From Burkholderiales bacterium (lineage in GTDB: Bacteria; Pseudomonadota; Gammaproteobacteria; Burkholderiales; Burkholderiaceae): 13,739 nt of DNA. A program made the translations under genes and the position numbers. Of the stretch, positions 12,859 to 13,739 are shown piece after piece. Numbering within the stretch: position 1 is the first letter of the stretch; each line of letters begins with the position of its first letter. The notes beneath the pieces are model-generated. The model was not told where the DNA came from. It ran no database searches and saw only the letters and a list, made by a program, of their open reading frames with translations. The stretch is from contig CANBUA010000112.1 of the NCBI GenBank assembly GCA_947372535.1, positions 1 to 13,739 of the forward strand, in the 5' to 3' direction.

Positions 12859-13739
12859 ATGAAACATGCCGCCGCTTTCCGTGCACTGTCCCTCATCGCT
12901 GTGGCCGCCACGCTGAGCGCCTGCTCGTCGATGCCCAAAATGTCCATGCCGGACATCGCGCTGCCGCAATGGGCCAGCCTGAAAGCCTCGACTGTGCCGA
13001 CACCGGTCAACCCGTCACAAGAGCCGCTGGCCCAGGTGCGCGAGCGCCCCGAGATGCTGATGGCCGCGCTGGACAACGGCCTGCTGATCACCTTCAACGC
13101 CGGCACACCCGAACGCCTGATCCACCAACTGCAGGTGCAGGGCCTGCTGGAGGGTGAGCAGCTCACCAACCTCGATTTCGATGCCCACCGGCCAGCGCTC
13201 TACGCCCTGACCAACCTGGGCCGCGTGCTACTCATCGACCCCGAGACCGGTCAGTCGCGCGCCGGCGGCCCCGTGCTCAAGGCCGCCGCCACGGGTCACT
13301 GGTCGATGGATGTGGATGCCAAGGGGCAGTCGCTGCGACTGGTGTCCGACGAAGGCGCTTACTGGCGCCTGCCGCTGGACACCCAGACCGGCCTGGGCAA
13401 AGATGCCCAGCTCGGCCCCAACCTGCGCTACGCGCCGGGTGATTTGCTGCAAGGCCTCAAACCGCGCATCGTGGCCGTGGCCTACAGCCCGGCCACCGAG
13501 AAAGAACCCGGCATGGCCTTGGCCATCGATGGCGGCACGGCCTTCCTGGTTCAGCAAGGCCGCACCCTGACGGCCACCACCGACGACCTGCTGGTCGATG
13601 AGCACCAACTCAACGCCATTGGCCCACTGGGCATCTCGCGTTTCGACACCGCGGCCATGGACATCGCCGACAACAGCCGCGCGGCCTATGTGCTGACCAT
13701 GCGCGACGGCGTGAACGAGGCCAAGCTCTACGAGCTCAC
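12859..13739 (+). CDS. DUF4394-like lipoprotein (3' end cut by window)
   Basis: The frame runs open from ATG 12859 to the window edge, giving at least 293 residues. The N terminus is a lipoprotein signal: MKHAAAFRALSLIAVAATLSAC, shown here as residues 1-10 (MKHAAAFRAL) and 11-22 (SLIAVAATLSAC), with lipobox LSAC and Cys22. Residue +2 is Ser, which by the E. coli rule predicts the outer membrane. From about residue 70 the protein reads like DUF4394, a beta-propeller-like family of unknown role: LDNGLLITFN, LTNLDFDAHRPALYALTNLG, VLLIDPETGQ, SLRLVSDEGAYWRLPLDTQTG, then GPLGISRFDTAAMDIAD. These repeats alternate 'what the value is' with 'where it is displayed' strands, as that family does. No catalytic residue can be named. 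The ribosome-binding site is weak (GCGAGA near 12845). It is divergent from pyrC. Gene is certain, family likely, function unknown. Confidence 0.88.
   Translation, partial: MKHAAAFRALSLIAVAATLSACSSMPKMSMPDIALPQWASLKASTVPTPVNPSQEPLAQVRERPEMLMAALDNGLLITFNAGTPERLIHQLQVQGLLEGEQLTNLDFDAHRPALYALTNLGRVLLIDPETGQSRAGGPVLKAAATGHWSMDVDAKGQSLRLVSDEGAYWRLPLDTQTGLGKDAQLGPNLRYAPGDLLQGLKPRIVAVAYSPATEKEPGMALAIDGGTAFLVQQGRTLTATTDDLLVDEHQLNAIGPLGISRFDTAAMDIADNSRAAYVLTMRDGVNEAKLYEL

Overview
The window looks like chromosomal DNA of a high-GC betaproteobacterium, probably Burkholderiales. Four things point there: the housekeeping proteins (PurH, RuvC, DsbD, short-form PyrC), a recognisable type A RNase P RNA, a PEP-CTERM sorting tail, and dense coding with GC-rich third positions. 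An Aquabacterium/Leptothrix/Rubrivivax-type lineage is plausible, but this is inference; no marker here fixes the genus.

Layout. 1-720 is the 3' end of purH. Then comes a stretch rich in exported proteins. It holds a minus-strand lipoprotein with a discoidin-like domain (762-1472), a plus-strand phytase-like esterase with a PEP-CTERM tail (1626-3095), an unrecognised plus-strand protein that may have an acyltransferase fold (3432-4277), and a secreted minus-strand Asp-box (BNR) propeller protein (4597-6084). The last is divergent from a TetR-type regulator (6302-6988), and a 24-bp inverted repeat between them looks like the regulator's operator. The tetR stop overlaps the GTG start of ruvC (6985-7539). 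In many Burkholderiales purH, ruvC, ruvA and ruvB lie together; here about 6.3 kb separates purH from ruvC, and ruvAB do not follow.

The next block is all minus strand. Read in the direction of transcription it is pyrC (12751-11717), dsbD (11671-9731), the RNase P RNA gene rnpB (about 9706-9385), a small double-glycine-leader peptide gene resembling a class II bacteriocin precursor (9154-8942), a strong terminator (8926-8892), and a periplasmic alpha-carbonic anhydrase with an unusual 200-residue N-terminal extension (8832-7552), which converges on ruvC. At the right edge a DUF4394-like lipoprotein gene (12859 onward, cut by the window) is divergent from pyrC.

Most interesting are the orphan double-glycine peptide, with no processing transporter in view; the TetR operator and its overlapping divergent promoters; the tetR-ruvC coupling; and the low-complexity, lysine-rich extension on the carbonic anhydrase. 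I found no CRISPR array, tRNA, insertion sequence or phage gene.
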